Positions 24,489 to 34,726 are shown, counted from the stretch's first letter. The stretch is 64,000 nt of DNA from an uncultured Acidimicrobiales bacterium (GCA_937922235.1 CAKZVC010000059.1:1-64000); one strand, 5' to 3'. The notes: generated by a model from the sequence alone, not told the origin. Program-made: numbers and translations.

Positions 24489-26102
24489 ATGCACCGAATA
24501 CTCGTTTCCGACAAACTCGGAGCCGCCGGGCTCGACCTCTTGGAGGCAGCGGACGATGTCGACTTCGAGATGCGAACCGACCTCTCCCCCGACGACCTCG
24601 TCGGGGCGATCGGCGAGTACGACGCGCTGATCATCCGGTCAGGAACCACCGTCACCAGCGATGTGCTCGAAGCGGGCACCAACCTGAAGGTAGTTGGACG
24701 TGCAGGCGTTGGCATCGACAACGTCGACGTTGAGGCAGCCACCCGACAGGGTGTAATCGTTTTGAACACCCCGGCGGCGAACACGATCGCAACGGCCGAA
24801 CATGCAATGGCGCTTATGCTTGCCGCAGCTCGCAACTTGGCCCTGGCGCACACGGCGCTTACAAACGGACGGTGGGAGCGCTCGAACTACACCGGTATCG
24901 AGTTGCGGGGCAAGACACTTGGCATCCTCGGCTTCGGGCGCATCGGCCGCGCGGTGGCCGAACGAGCTCAGGCATTCGGCATGCGCATTGCGGCCTACGA
25001 CCCGTTCGTGTCGGAGTCGGTAGCGCGAGATGCTGGAGTTGAGCTCCTCGACCTCGATGATCTTCTCGCCACGTCGGACTTCTTCACCCTCCACATGGCC
25101 CTTACCGCCGAAACCAAGCACCTCATGAACGACGAGACGCTGGCGAAGATCAAGCCGGGCGCCGTGCTGGTCAATGCCGCGCGCGGTGGACTTGTCGATG
25201 AGCAGGCCGTTGCCACGGCACTCGACAACGGCAACCTGCGGGCATTTGCCACCGATGTGTACTCCTCGGAGCCGCCGCCGGAAGATCACCCACTGGTAGG
25301 GCACCCCGCAGTCACCCACACGCCACACTTGGGAGCAAGCACCGTCGAAGCTCAGCGCGACGTCGCCGTACAGGTTGTTGAACAGGTGCTTGCTGCGCTT
25401 CGCGACGAACCCTTGGCGAGCAGCATCAACGTGGCGAGCTCAGGTGGAACCGGCGCGGGGAGCGAACTCCTTGCGCCGTTCATTGCACTCGCCGAGAAGA
25501 TCGGTCGGTTGCAGCTGGCCATGGCGGACGGGCGCATCGAGTCGGTTGAGGTCGAGGTGCAGTCGACGCATGCCGACGACATCATCCGACCAGTCGCCGC
25601 GGGCCTCTTGAAGGGCCTCCTCGAGACCGTTGTGGATGGCCGGGTCAACATGGTCAACGCACCCCTGCTCGCCGAACAGCGTGGCATCAAGATCTCTCGG
25701 TCGGTCTCCGTGGGTAACGGCGACCACCAGAACATGGTGTCGTGCCGAGTTCGCTGGGCGACTGAAGACGCGGGAGAAGCTGACAAAGAGCGCACCGTGT
25801 CGGGTGCCATCTTCGGCGAGGGCTTGCCACGAATCGTCCGGATCTCGAGCTACACGTTCGAGGCAGATCCCAACGGCACCGTGCTGCTGATGCTCAACAA
25901 CGACGTACCTGGCGTGATTGGCGAGGTCGGTACGGTCCTTGGCCAGCACGGCGTCAACATTGCTGAATGGCGCCTCGGTCGCAACGAGGAACGCCACGAG
26001 GCCCTGAGCTTCATCAACCTCGACTCGGTCCCAACCGGCGATGCGTTGACCGCGCTTCGGCTGCTGCCAGCGGTCACCAAGGCGCTCCTCGTCGAGCTCT
26101 AG
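24489..26102 (+). CDS. serA: D-3-phosphoglycerate dehydrogenase
   Basis: This 537-residue SerA of the long actinobacterial type catalyses the first, NAD-dependent step of serine synthesis. A substrate-binding N-terminus (ALIIRSGTTV) is followed by the Rossmann NAD site LGILGFGRIGRAVAE, the DEQAVATALD and HTPHLGAST catalytic region, an intervening (ASB) domain, and a C-terminal ACT domain (LLMLNNDVPGVIGEVGTVLG) that usually binds serine for feedback inhibition. GGGAG lies upstream of the ATG, 3 bp after serB. Length and domain order match the M. tuberculosis-type enzyme. Confidence 0.95.
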   Translation: MHRILVSDKLGAAGLDLLEAADDVDFEMRTDLSPDDLVGAIGEYDALIIRSGTTVTSDVLEAGTNLKVVGRAGVGIDNVDVEAATRQGVIVLNTPAANTIATAEHAMALMLAAARNLALAHTALTNGRWERSNYTGIELRGKTLGILGFGRIGRAVAERAQAFGMRIAAYDPFVSESVARDAGVELLDLDDLLATSDFFTLHMALTAETKHLMNDETLAKIKPGAVLVNAARGGLVDEQAVATALDNGNLRAFATDVYSSEPPPEDHPLVGHPAVTHTPHLGASTVEAQRDVAVQVVEQVLAALRDEPLASSINVASSGGTGAGSELLAPFIALAEKIGRLQLAMADGRIESVEVEVQSTHADDIIRPVAAGLLKGLLETVVDGRVNMVNAPLLAEQRGIKISRSVSVGNGDHQNMVSCRVRWATEDAGEADKERTVSGAIFGEGLPRIVRISSYTFEADPNGTVLLMLNNDVPGVIGEVGTVLGQHGVNIAEWRLGRNEERHEALSFINLDSVPTGDALTALRLLPAVTKALLVEL

Positions 26103-26170
26103 GGCGAGATTCGCGTTAGGACCGAACGAAATGTTCGTGCCATGCTGGAGGGACGTCTAGGGGGATCACG

Positions 26171-27616
26171 TTGAATATTGCGGGGAGTATCGAACAACAC
26201 GACCCAGGTCGTGCTGCGCTGGTCGATGGCGATATCACCGTCACGTACGGCGAGCTCTCGGCAAACGCTGCGCTCGTTCGAAGTGCCTTGGCTGCTCGCA
26301 GCATCCAACCCGACGATCGAGTTGCCGTGCTGTGCGGCAACGAGCCCCTGTTCATCTCCGCTGCGCTCGGCGCGCTCGGCGTTGGGGCTCGGGTAATTCC
26401 GATGAAGGCATCGAATCCGCTGCCCGAGCTCGAGCGCAAGCTTGCTGTCATCAAGCCGTCGGTGATCCTCGTGGGCGAAGATGCCCAGTGGATTCACGAG
26501 CATGGCGAGACGCTTGGGGTGCCGCTGCTCGATCTCGGTCGTGTCGCTAGTACCCCGGCCTCCGCGGATGCACCGCCACTGGTCGATCGGGATGCCAACG
26601 ACGTGGCGTTCATGATGCTCACGAGCGGTGTCTCGGGCGATCCGAAGGTCGCCATGTTGTCTCATGGCAACCTCGATGCTGGACAAGCTGCCATCTCTAC
26701 CGGCGTAGAGGATGGACTGAAGCCCGAAGATGTCGTCCTCGGGGCTCTACCGGTGGCCCACATCTTTGGCCTGAACGCTGTTCTCCTGACGGCGCTCCGG
26801 GTTGGTGCGCTGATCGTGCTTGAACGCCGGTTCGACCTCGAACGAAGCCTCGGCCTTATTCGCCAGCACCAGATCACGGTGCTTGCCGGAGCGCCACCGA
26901 TGTGGCGGTTGTGGAGCCAGATCGAAGCTCCCGAGGGAACCTTTGCATCCGTTCGTATTGCGTTGTCGGGCGCAGCAGCGCTGCCAACCGATGTGTACGA
27001 GGCAATGCTCGACCGGCATGGCGTGAGCGTCGAAGAGGGATATGGCATGACCGAAACGGCGGGTGTTCTGACGACCAGCCGCGGCGCGCCAATGAAGCAA
27101 CGATCGGTCGGCCGAGCGGTCCCCGGAATCGACATCGTCCTGGTCGACGATGACGGCACCCCCGTCGAGACGGGCGATTCGGGGGAGATCGTCGTGCGGG
27201 GCCCGGGCATCTTCTGCGGCTACTACGACGATCAAGAGACCACCGATCATGTCCTAACCGACGATGGGTGGTTCTGGACTGGCGATGTCGGTGTCTTTGA
27301 TGACGAGGGCTACCTGTTCATCGTCGACCGAGTGAAAGACCTCATCATCGTGTCGGGATTCAACGTGTACCCCGCCGAGGTTGAGAACATTCTGCGTGAA
27401 CATCCAGGCGTCGACGGTGCTGTGGTCGTTGGCGGCGAGAGCATCGAGACCGGTGAAACGGTTATTGCGCACATTTGCGGCACTGCTGACCTGGACGAGC
27501 TCGACGCGTTCGCGAAAGCACGGCTCACCCGATACAAATGCCCGACCGAATATCGAGTGGTCGACGAATTACCGGTGGCGCCAACCGGCAAGATCATCCG
27601 ACGGGAGCTTCGCTGA
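26171..27616 (+). CDS. AMP-forming acyl-CoA ligase/synthetase
   Basis: This 481-residue adenylate-forming enzyme has MLTSGVSGDPKVAMLSHGN (A3, slightly degenerate), GYGMTETAG (A5), WFWTGD (A7), DRVKDLIIVSGFNVYPAEVE (A8) and the catalytic Lys in PTGKIIRREL. It probably activates a fatty acid. The start is TTG at 26171 with AGGGGG 6-7 nt upstream; no in-frame ATG gives a complete N-terminus. Its TGA overlaps the ATG of plsC by one base. The pair therefore looks like acyl activation feeding phospholipid acylation, which is inference from context. Confidence 0.9.
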   Translation: MNIAGSIEQHDPGRAALVDGDITVTYGELSANAALVRSALAARSIQPDDRVAVLCGNEPLFISAALGALGVGARVIPMKASNPLPELERKLAVIKPSVILVGEDAQWIHEHGETLGVPLLDLGRVASTPASADAPPLVDRDANDVAFMMLTSGVSGDPKVAMLSHGNLDAGQAAISTGVEDGLKPEDVVLGALPVAHIFGLNAVLLTALRVGALIVLERRFDLERSLGLIRQHQITVLAGAPPMWRLWSQIEAPEGTFASVRIALSGAAALPTDVYEAMLDRHGVSVEEGYGMTETAGVLTTSRGAPMKQRSVGRAVPGIDIVLVDDDGTPVETGDSGEIVVRGPGIFCGYYDDQETTDHVLTDDGWFWTGDVGVFDDEGYLFIVDRVKDLIIVSGFNVYPAEVENILREHPGVDGAVVVGGESIETGETVIAHICGTADLDELDAFAKARLTRYKCPTEYRVVDELPVAPTGKIIRRELR

Positions 27617-28455
27617 TGTCCTCGCTCCCCGATTTCCGATTCGAAGACGCCCCCGACCTTCCGGGCAGCGAACATCTGTCGAAGTACGGCGTTGCTGGCC
27701 TTCGCCGCCTCGTCCATCGCCTGTGGGACATCGAGGTCACCGGCCGCGAACACATCCCAGCGGTCGGGCCCGCAATCCTCTGCCCAAATCACCTGTCGTT
27801 CTGCGACTCGGTGTTCGTGCCGCTCACCTTGCCCCGACGCATTTGGGCCATTGGCAAGGGTGAATACCTCGATGACTGGAAGACCAAGCATCTGTTCCCC
27901 GCGTTCGGCATGATCCCGGTTGATCGATCTGGCGGCGATGCTGCCCAAGAAGCCCTCGACACGGCTGCACGCGTACTTGATGGCGGACACCTGTTCATGA
28001 TCTACCCCGAAGGCACTCGCTCACGAAGCGGCAACCTGCACAAAGCACGCACCGGAGCGGCTCGGCTAGCGCTGCGGTGCAACGCTCCGATCATCCCAGT
28101 GGGACACTCGGGCACACTCGAGGTCCAACCCCCTGACCAGTTCATGATGAAGCCTGGCCTCCCGGTGAAGGTGAACTTCGGGGCACCGATGTACATCGAC
28201 GACCACGGCGATCCAACCGACCCTCGGACGATTCGGACCTTCGCCGATGCGGTGATGTTCGAAATTGCGCAGTTGAGCGGCCAGAAGTACGTGAACACGT
28301 ATGCAACCTCGGACGACAAACCAGATTCGTCGGCGCCGACCAGCCCGACCTCCTCGCCATCACAGCCAACGAGCTCGCCGTCGGTTCCGTCCAAGCCCAC
28401 CCGCCCGCCGTTGCGGCTGCCACCCAACCGAACCGTCGACGCAGCATTCGCCTAG
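27616..28455 (+). CDS. plsC: 1-acyl-sn-glycerol-3-phosphate acyltransferase family protein
   Basis: This 279-residue lysophosphatidate acyltransferase-type enzyme acts at the inner membrane face. It has the H-x4-D motif (NHLSFCD), the EGTRS glycerophosphate-binding motif (YPEGTRSRSG) and an INPVD-type segment (FGMIPVDRSGG). The C-terminal 55 residues are Ser/Pro/Thr-rich and look disordered. An upstream in-frame ATG at 27538 is rejected because ATG 27616 overlaps the ligase TGA and gives the usual N-terminus. Several paralogues are common in Actinobacteria, so the acceptor may not be lysophosphatidate. Confidence 0.88.
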   Translation: MSSLPDFRFEDAPDLPGSEHLSKYGVAGLRRLVHRLWDIEVTGREHIPAVGPAILCPNHLSFCDSVFVPLTLPRRIWAIGKGEYLDDWKTKHLFPAFGMIPVDRSGGDAAQEALDTAARVLDGGHLFMIYPEGTRSRSGNLHKARTGAARLALRCNAPIIPVGHSGTLEVQPPDQFMMKPGLPVKVNFGAPMYIDDHGDPTDPRTIRTFADAVMFEIAQLSGQKYVNTYATSDDKPDSSAPTSPTSSPSQPTSSPSVPSKPTRPPLRLPPNRTVDAAFA

Positions 28456-28542
28456 AACGCATAGAAATAGCGCGAGTAGGCCAAACGAATCACCTTTTCG
28501 GCAGGACCTACATCACAAGTGATACCTCTCCGATAGAGGGGA

Positions 28543-31233
28543 ATGAAAAGCGCCAGCCGTTTACCGAGCATCACGATCTTGCTCAGCATCATTGGCGCTG
28601 CCCTTTTGCTGCCGCTCGGCTCGATCGCTATTACCCAATGGCAACAGGCTGAGCATCGCTACGACGCGGCAGTGCAAGTGGGTGAAAGCGCCGACCGACT
28701 CGACTCGCTGATCCGTCTTGCTCCAGCGATAGACCGAGAAAACCGCTCAACAACATGGAACTCGGGCGGCGAAAAGCTCCTCGGCGACCTTCCCCCAGAC
28801 ATCGTCGGCGTTCTCGGCACCGACTATGGCGCCTCGATGATGGACGATCGCGCCGCTGTCGATGCCCTCGTTTCTTGGTTGGGTGATGATGCACTTATGG
28901 CCGAGCTCGCCGATGTGCGCCGAAGCGCCGACGCTGGCAACCTTGGACTCTTCGATTCGGCTGCACGCTTTGACGTGGTGGGCGCCGAGGTCGAAACGCA
29001 GATTCACAACGAACTGACCCGACTTGGTCTGACGGCTGCGGACGCAGGCGACGATTCCATTGCCGAGGCGGCACGGGTGGCCGAAGCCACTGCTGCACTG
29101 CAGATAGCGGCATCTGGCCAACACGACAAATGGTCGCAGCTTCGAGTGAGCGAGTTTCTTGCTCCTGCGCCTTCAGATGTCACCAGCTTCGCGACCAACG
29201 TTGGCCTCCTCCGGGACCGCATGAGCGCGGTCGACCAAGTGATCGACCCCAACTCAGCCGCTGGCCAAAACTGGGAAGCCCTCCGCTCAAGCCCTGAAAC
29301 CGCCGAGTTGTTCGAGCTCTACGACGCAACGATTCTCAACTTCACGCTCAATGGCCTCCCAGCAAGTGACGTCCAGGCCGAACAGCTCGATCTCACGAAC
29401 GTTGCGATTACCGACCTGCTGGCCGTTGCGGTCGAGGTCAATACCAGCCGGACGACCGCCGAGTCATTCGATGCTCAGCTTGCGACTGTTGGCGAGCTGA
29501 CGCTTAACGAGCTCGACGCCGCTGGCAAGGCTGGACTCGATGATGCCCAAGCCGATCGCAACCGAACACTTCTCTGGTTGCTCACCGCCGCCGGGCTTGT
29601 CGTGCTCGGCGTTGTTGCCCTTGTCGTGCTCATTGCCCGACCAGTGCGCAAGATGGCCGATGTGGCCGAGCAGCTCAGCGTGGGCCAGCTCGACGTCCAT
29701 CTCGAAGAATCAGGTCCGACGGAAATCCGCAATAGCGCACGAGCCATGAACCAAGCGCTCGAGTCGTTGCGCAACACCGAAGCCCAAGCGGTCGCGCTCG
29801 CCGAAGAACGCCTCGACGACCCCATTCTCGAAGCTCGTTCGGTGGGAGGAATCGGCGAATCGCTCCAAACCGCAGTTGCCAGACTCGCAACCTCGCTTAC
29901 CGAACGCGAGAGCTTCCAGCAGAAGCTCGCACACGAGGCCGCTCACGACGGCCTCACCAAAATCTCAAATCGCAACGCGATCCTTCGCCACCTCGACGCG
30001 GCACTCGCTCGAACCCGTCGCTCGTCGTCATCGCTTGCAATTCTGTTCCTCGATATCGACGACTTCAAGACCATCAACGATGTGCACGGACATCAGGCTG
30101 GCGACGCCGTCCTACGAAACGTCGCTACTCGCCTGGTTGGAGTCATTCGCGACGGAGACCTCGCGGGACGTATGGGCGGCGACGAATTCGTGGTTGTCGC
30201 TGAAGCGGTTGAGGACATCGATGAGGCACTTCGTCTCAGCGACCGGATCGTCAGCGCAATTAGCGAGCCCGTCACGTTCGACGGTGGCACGTTCGAGCCG
30301 AGCCTCAGCATCGGTGTCGCTATCGCCGATGGCGAGCTGTCGGCCGACGAGCTGCTGCGCGATGCCGACCTGGCCGTCTACCGAGCAAAGTCACTCGGCA
30401 AGGGCCGTACAGAAGTTTGCGACGAGGATCTCCGCGGTGAGGTGCGCGAACGCGAGACGATCGAACGCGAGCTCGAGGCCGCAATCGATGATGGCCAGTT
30501 CGTGTTGCACTTCCAACCATCGGTGGATGCCATCAACCACAAGATCACGTCGTTTGAGGCACTCATCCGTTGGAACCATCCAACACGCGGCGTTGTTGGA
30601 CCTATGGAGTTCATCCCAATCGCCGAGCGAACCAATTTGATTGCTCGCATTGATCGCTGGGTCCTCGACGCCGCATCAGCGCAACTCGCCGCGTGGACCG
30701 ACCACCCAGACTTCGGCAGCCATCCAGTGGCCGTCAACATTTCGGGCCGACACCTCGGTAGCGGCACGCTCACCGACGACGTGTTGGACGCACTGAACGA
30801 TCACGAGGTCGACCCACGCCGCATGCTTCTCGAAGTCACCGAGACGGCGCTGCTCGCCGATCTCGTCACTGCGGGCCGCGAGCTCACCCTTCTGCGTGAG
30901 GCCGGGGTTCGTGTGGCACTCGACGACTTTGGTACCGGGTACATGTCGCTCTCGCACTTGCGGGGCCTACCGGTTGATGTGCTCAAGATCGACCAAACGT
31001 TCATTGCCGAAATGGCCGATGACAGCGATCATCCACTGATCAGGCTCATTATCGACACGGGCCACTTGCTCGGTGTGGACGTCACAGCCGAGGGTGTCGA
31101 AACCTCGACACAAGCCTCGACCCTTACCGCAATGGGCGTCGACAGCCTGCAGGGCTTCCTCTTTGGACGGCCGGTCGATTCCACCTCGGTCAAGGCTGAC
31201 GCTGACACGGTTTCCCCTCAGTTAGAGGCCTAA
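28543..31233 (+). CDS. membrane GGDEF-EAL cyclic-di-GMP turnover protein
   Basis: This 896-residue protein is anchored by TM helices at about 8-28 and 344-366, flanking a ~310-residue extracytoplasmic helical sensor of nitrate-sensor-like type. A HAMP-like linker follows. The GGDEF domain has an intact GGDEF at about 546 and the inhibitory I-site RDGD five residues before it. The EAL domain has FEALIRWNHP at about 672, VTETALL and DDFGTGYMSL. Both domains keep their signature residues, so synthesis and hydrolysis are both possible. AGAGGGGA precedes the ATG. It is the first of the c-di-GMP genes in this window. Confidence 0.93.
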   Translation: MKSASRLPSITILLSIIGAALLLPLGSIAITQWQQAEHRYDAAVQVGESADRLDSLIRLAPAIDRENRSTTWNSGGEKLLGDLPPDIVGVLGTDYGASMMDDRAAVDALVSWLGDDALMAELADVRRSADAGNLGLFDSAARFDVVGAEVETQIHNELTRLGLTAADAGDDSIAEAARVAEATAALQIAASGQHDKWSQLRVSEFLAPAPSDVTSFATNVGLLRDRMSAVDQVIDPNSAAGQNWEALRSSPETAELFELYDATILNFTLNGLPASDVQAEQLDLTNVAITDLLAVAVEVNTSRTTAESFDAQLATVGELTLNELDAAGKAGLDDAQADRNRTLLWLLTAAGLVVLGVVALVVLIARPVRKMADVAEQLSVGQLDVHLEESGPTEIRNSARAMNQALESLRNTEAQAVALAEERLDDPILEARSVGGIGESLQTAVARLATSLTERESFQQKLAHEAAHDGLTKISNRNAILRHLDAALARTRRSSSSLAILFLDIDDFKTINDVHGHQAGDAVLRNVATRLVGVIRDGDLAGRMGGDEFVVVAEAVEDIDEALRLSDRIVSAISEPVTFDGGTFEPSLSIGVAIADGELSADELLRDADLAVYRAKSLGKGRTEVCDEDLRGEVRERETIERELEAAIDDGQFVLHFQPSVDAINHKITSFEALIRWNHPTRGVVGPMEFIPIAERTNLIARIDRWVLDAASAQLAAWTDHPDFGSHPVAVNISGRHLGSGTLTDDVLDALNDHEVDPRRMLLEVTETALLADLVTAGRELTLLREAGVRVALDDFGTGYMSLSHLRGLPVDVLKIDQTFIAEMADDSDHPLIRLIIDTGHLLGVDVTAEGVETSTQASTLTAMGVDSLQGFLFGRPVDSTSVKADADTVSPQLEA

Positions 31234-31335
31234 AAAGTCGCCACCACAATTGGCACTCTCCGGATTGGTCGTTGCCACTCCAAGTGAACAACACTTGAAG
31301 CTGCAGCGGTCATAGTCACCAAGAGAGGCGATCTT

Positions 31336-32568
31336 GTGGGATCAGTTCGACGTCCAGCGGGCATTGCGTGCATTCTCAGCGCACTCATCCTGTTGTTGCT
31401 CAATAGCCCAGCGTTCGCGCAGGCCACCATCACCGTTATCGACTCGGGTGGTTCCGATGAGCTTGTAGCCCCGCCCGAGCCGAGGTGTGACGATCTGGTC
31501 TTCATCACCGAGGTCACGTTCAACGCTGCAGGCGTGCCAGTTGGCGTCCCACGCCTTGGTGTTGGCCCCGACCTCGTGACCAGCTTCGTCGTGCCCGACT
31601 TTGAACCGATCGGGCCCAGCATCATTGCCCTGAATGAAGTCATTACGTTCGATGGGCATGCCGGTCGCGACATTTGGCCCGCACAGCTCAACGAGCGGGT
31701 CCAGTTCGAGTTTCTGCTCGACGGCGAGGTTCAGGCAGTCACCCCGTTCACTCCCGATCTTCCCGACGACACCGTGTCGGCATGGCTTGATCTCGACCTG
31801 GGCACCTATGAACTTCCCAAGGGAGCCGATGCCCTTCGCATCGTCCACTTCGGAGACCCCAACAACACCGACTCAGTGGTTGTCTCGGCCCTTTGTGGCA
31901 CGACGATCGACATCCCGACGGAAACAACGACGACCGTTGTTCCAGACACAACCGTTTGCCCAGAGACACCAGCGTCTCCTGACGGCGACGACCCGGACAC
32001 CACCGTTGCGCCTGGCACGGATTGCCCGGACACCACGGTTGTGCCCGATCGGACCGATTGTCCAGGGACCCCGGCTTCGCCGGACGATACGAGCGATCCG
32101 GACGGCATTGTTGAGCTAGACGGCACCGATTGCCCGGACACCACGGTTGTGCCCGAGACGACGGTCGCTCCAGAAACGACAGTTGCTCCAGACACCACGG
32201 TCCAGCCCACGGTGGCCCCGACGACGATCGTGCGGGACACCGTTGCCCCTGAGACAACAGTGGCTCCTGAGACGACAGTGGCTCCGGAAACGACTGTTGC
32301 ACCTACAACGTCCGAGGCTCCAACCACGACTGCTGCTCCTACAACAACCGCAGCGCCGACGACCACGACCGCCCCAACAACGACAGCCGTAGCTGACCCT
32401 GAGGTGGAGGTAGAGGTTGAGGGTGTCGTCGAGACACGTAGTGGCGATCTGCTCGCCGCAACCGGTTCATCGCACGACCTTGGCATCTCGTTCATTGCCG
32501 CTGGCCTTGTACTTCTCGGATGCGCATTGCTGCTTCAGTCGAAAGATCCCGAGGAGCTGTTCAGCTAG
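31336..32568 (+). CDS. Thr/Pro-rich cell-wall-anchored surface protein (LAATG sorting signal)
   Basis: This 410-residue exported protein has a signal peptide ending in SPAFAQA and a beta-rich domain of about 160 residues. A Thr/Pro/Val/Ala stalk with repeats of the VAPETT and PTTTAA kinds (residues about 195-350) follows. The C-terminal sorting signal is LAATG at 373-377, a hydrophobic span and a short charged tail. LAxTG is the class E sortase motif of high-GC Gram-positives. The start is GTG 31336 with GAGAGG upstream. No sortase gene is in the window. The short folded domain on a long stalk suggests a surface-display role. Confidence 0.8.
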   Translation: MGSVRRPAGIACILSALILLLLNSPAFAQATITVIDSGGSDELVAPPEPRCDDLVFITEVTFNAAGVPVGVPRLGVGPDLVTSFVVPDFEPIGPSIIALNEVITFDGHAGRDIWPAQLNERVQFEFLLDGEVQAVTPFTPDLPDDTVSAWLDLDLGTYELPKGADALRIVHFGDPNNTDSVVVSALCGTTIDIPTETTTTVVPDTTVCPETPASPDGDDPDTTVAPGTDCPDTTVVPDRTDCPGTPASPDDTSDPDGIVELDGTDCPDTTVVPETTVAPETTVAPDTTVQPTVAPTTIVRDTVAPETTVAPETTVAPETTVAPTTSEAPTTTAAPTTTAAPTTTTAPTTTAVADPEVEVEVEGVVETRSGDLLAATGSSHDLGISFIAAGLVLLGCALLLQSKDPEELFS

Positions 32569-32594
32569 GGCGTAGCCCGGCTAGCGTCGGCGCC

Positions 32595-33836
32595 GTGTCA
32601 CGGCTCGATTCACTTCGCTCACTCCAACAGCATCTGCCGCCGGCAGTCGTCGACCGCCTGCGACCTGCAGTCCAGTCTGCTCGTCGAGTCGTCGGGGCGC
32701 GGGTTCCGACGACTCCGCCCGGTCCATCGCCCTACGTCCAATGGCATGGCCCTGATGCCACCTCGAGTACACCGGCGCTCGCGTGTACTCCCATTGCCGA
32801 CATCGTGCTGCTGCAAGGCCGAGCACCGGCCAGCAGCGTTGTCGAGATCGAGCTTTCCGACGGCCGCCGGCTTGCAGCCAGTCATCGCTTTTTGCACCCG
32901 GATGCTGCAGGCCATGGCCCCGCCGACTTCTTCGAGCTCACGCTCGACCATCACGTGCTCACGTCCGGCGATCCAACGAGCTATCCCCAACACGCAACAC
33001 TGATCGTTGACGGAACGGCAACCCCGCACAGCGTCGAGATCCCCGGGGTTCCATCGCCTGCGGCCATCGTCGGGGTCGAACACCTCAACGAGTGCCCTGC
33101 GTGCTCACACGACATCATGATGCCGACCGGGCGACGTCAGTTCCTGGAAATGAAGACCTGCCAGCAGTGCGCGCTCGTAATGACATCGCCACGGCCTGCC
33201 GAAGACCACACCCTGGTGCGCTACAGCGAGCGCTATTTCGAAGAGGAATACCTGCCCTCGCAACAGCTGAGTGCTTCGCTCACGGCGCACATCGATTCGA
33301 TCCTCGATCGGGTCGAGGCTGCCAAGGCAATCTCCCCGATGTTGTTCGAGCTCGGTGTCGGCGGCGGGAACCTGTCAGCGCGCGCAACAGAGCGAGGCTG
33401 GACTGTCCGTGGCACCGATGTCAACCCGGCGTCGGTTCAGCATGCAACCGCTCGGGGGCTCGACGTTTGGCTCGAGAACGTTGATCACGCCGATTCGCTC
33501 GGTGGCGCCTACGGAGCGATCGTGTCGGAGATGTCGATCGAACACGTACGTCACCCCGAGCACTTCTGCGCCCTCGCGGCTGACGCGCTTGTGCCCGGAG
33601 GTCAGCTCGTCGTCTACACCGTGAGCGCTGAGGGTCAATCGTTCGAACACTCGGGCATGGCTTCACCGTTGGTTGGGCCAGCCGAGCACCTGTTTTTGTA
33701 TAGCGCTGGGTCGCTCGTGGCGCTGTGCGAGCGCAACGGGTTGCGGGTCGATCTGGTGTGGCGCAACCACTCCGCCGACGAGATCGGCATCGTGGCGTCC
33801 AAACGCACCGACGTGGCCAACCCAGCAATTCGCTAG
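32595..33836 (+). CDS. class I SAM-dependent methyltransferase with zinc ribbon
   Basis: This is a protein of about 413 residues. An N-terminal beta-rich region (about 60-160) precedes a four-Cys ribbon (NECPACSHDIM, then TCQQCALVMTSPRP) and a Methyltransf_23-type domain with motif I ELGVGGGNLSARA and a post-I acidic strand (VRGTDVNP). The ribbon-plus-methyltransferase layout is seen in sugar or surface-glycan methyltransferases. The open frame begins at 32520, inside the upstream gene; GTG 32595, 26 bp after that stop, is the likely start. No clear SD. The acceptor is unknown. Confidence 0.78.
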   Translation: MSRLDSLRSLQQHLPPAVVDRLRPAVQSARRVVGARVPTTPPGPSPYVQWHGPDATSSTPALACTPIADIVLLQGRAPASSVVEIELSDGRRLAASHRFLHPDAAGHGPADFFELTLDHHVLTSGDPTSYPQHATLIVDGTATPHSVEIPGVPSPAAIVGVEHLNECPACSHDIMMPTGRRQFLEMKTCQQCALVMTSPRPAEDHTLVRYSERYFEEEYLPSQQLSASLTAHIDSILDRVEAAKAISPMLFELGVGGGNLSARATERGWTVRGTDVNPASVQHATARGLDVWLENVDHADSLGGAYGAIVSEMSIEHVRHPEHFCALAADALVPGGQLVVYTVSAEGQSFEHSGMASPLVGPAEHLFLYSAGSLVALCERNGLRVDLVWRNHSADEIGIVASKRTDVANPAIR

Positions 33837-33845
33837 CCACGAGCG

Positions 33846-34592
33846 TTAGTGGGCGGCACGAATCGCCTTGAGCTGCTGCAGCGTGGCGGCATCATGAGCC
33901 ACGACAGGTGTTCGCCTGGCCGTGTGGTCGAGGTGGACGAGCGGCCGGTCGAAGGCATCGACGATCGGCACGCCAAGCTCCTGACACACCAAGTACGCGC
34001 CGAGGTAGTCCCACACACCATGGGCTTCATCATCGAAGTCGATGTAGGCGTCGAGAGCTCCGAGTGCGACGTAGCTGATGTCGAGCGCTGAGGCTCCGAG
34101 CGTACGGAACTGGGCCCACGGGCGTTCGATCGGCGGGTTGCCGTTGATGCCAACAACGCCAGCGCTGATCGGGCCTGGAGTTGGGGCGGCCATCGGGGTT
34201 CCGTTGTAGGTCGCGCCGCCTCCGCGAATGGCTTCAAACCGCTCGCCAGTCACATGGTTCTCGACCAAGGCCACGAGCGGACCAGCATCGTCGAGGATGG
34301 CGATGCTCGTGGCGAACCATGGAATGCCTCTCGACGCGTTCGTCGAACCATCGACCGGGTCGACAACGGCGGTCAGTGCGCGATCGGGCTCGATCACCCC
34401 GGCCTCTTCAGATAGCACGCCAATTCCTGCGTCGAGCAGCGACTGCACGAGCGGCTCGTCCACGACCAAGTCGAGCGCATACTGATCGTCGCGGGTCCCG
34501 CCGGCACGCCGGTCTGCTACTTCGGCCAACCGGGCTACTGCCTCGTTGGTGACACCTCGAAGTAACGCTTGCAAACGGTCGGTATCGGCCAC
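33846..34592 (-). CDS. inositol monophosphatase family protein
   Basis: This 248-residue Mg2+-dependent, Li+-sensitive-type phosphatase has the metal site EEAG, then DPVDGSTNASRGIPWFATS, and C-terminal WDYLGAYLVCQELG (the WD-x-A-A-like motif). The family includes inositol-1-phosphatase, HisN histidinol-phosphatase and fructose-1,6-bisphosphatase, and sequence alone does not choose between them. GTG 34592 is preferred over the open ATG 34661 because AGGAG lies 6 nt before it. It converges on the methyltransferase with a 9-bp gap. Confidence 0.85.
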   Translation of the reverse strand: MADTDRLQALLRGVTNEAVARLAEVADRRAGGTRDDQYALDLVVDEPLVQSLLDAGIGVLSEEAGVIEPDRALTAVVDPVDGSTNASRGIPWFATSIAILDDAGPLVALVENHVTGERFEAIRGGGATYNGTPMAAPTPGPISAGVVGINGNPPIERPWAQFRTLGASALDISYVALGALDAYIDFDDEAHGVWDYLGAYLVCQELGVPIVDAFDRPLVHLDHTARRTPVVAHDAATLQQLKAIRAAH

Positions 34593-34726
34593 GGGTCTCC
34601 TGAAACGGGTTGGGGGTGGAATGTACGGAGCGGGTGGAATGTGCTCGGTGCTGTGGGACACGGTAGCCTGCGCTCGATCGTCAGCTCACCACTGATGGTC
34701 GTTGCGCTTCGTTTGAAGGAAACACG

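Noticed and set aside
31806-32495. Minus-strand open frame rich in Val-Val-Ser-Gly-Ala
   Set aside because: Antisense of the Thr/Pro-rich stalk of the LAATG protein; low-complexity artefact.
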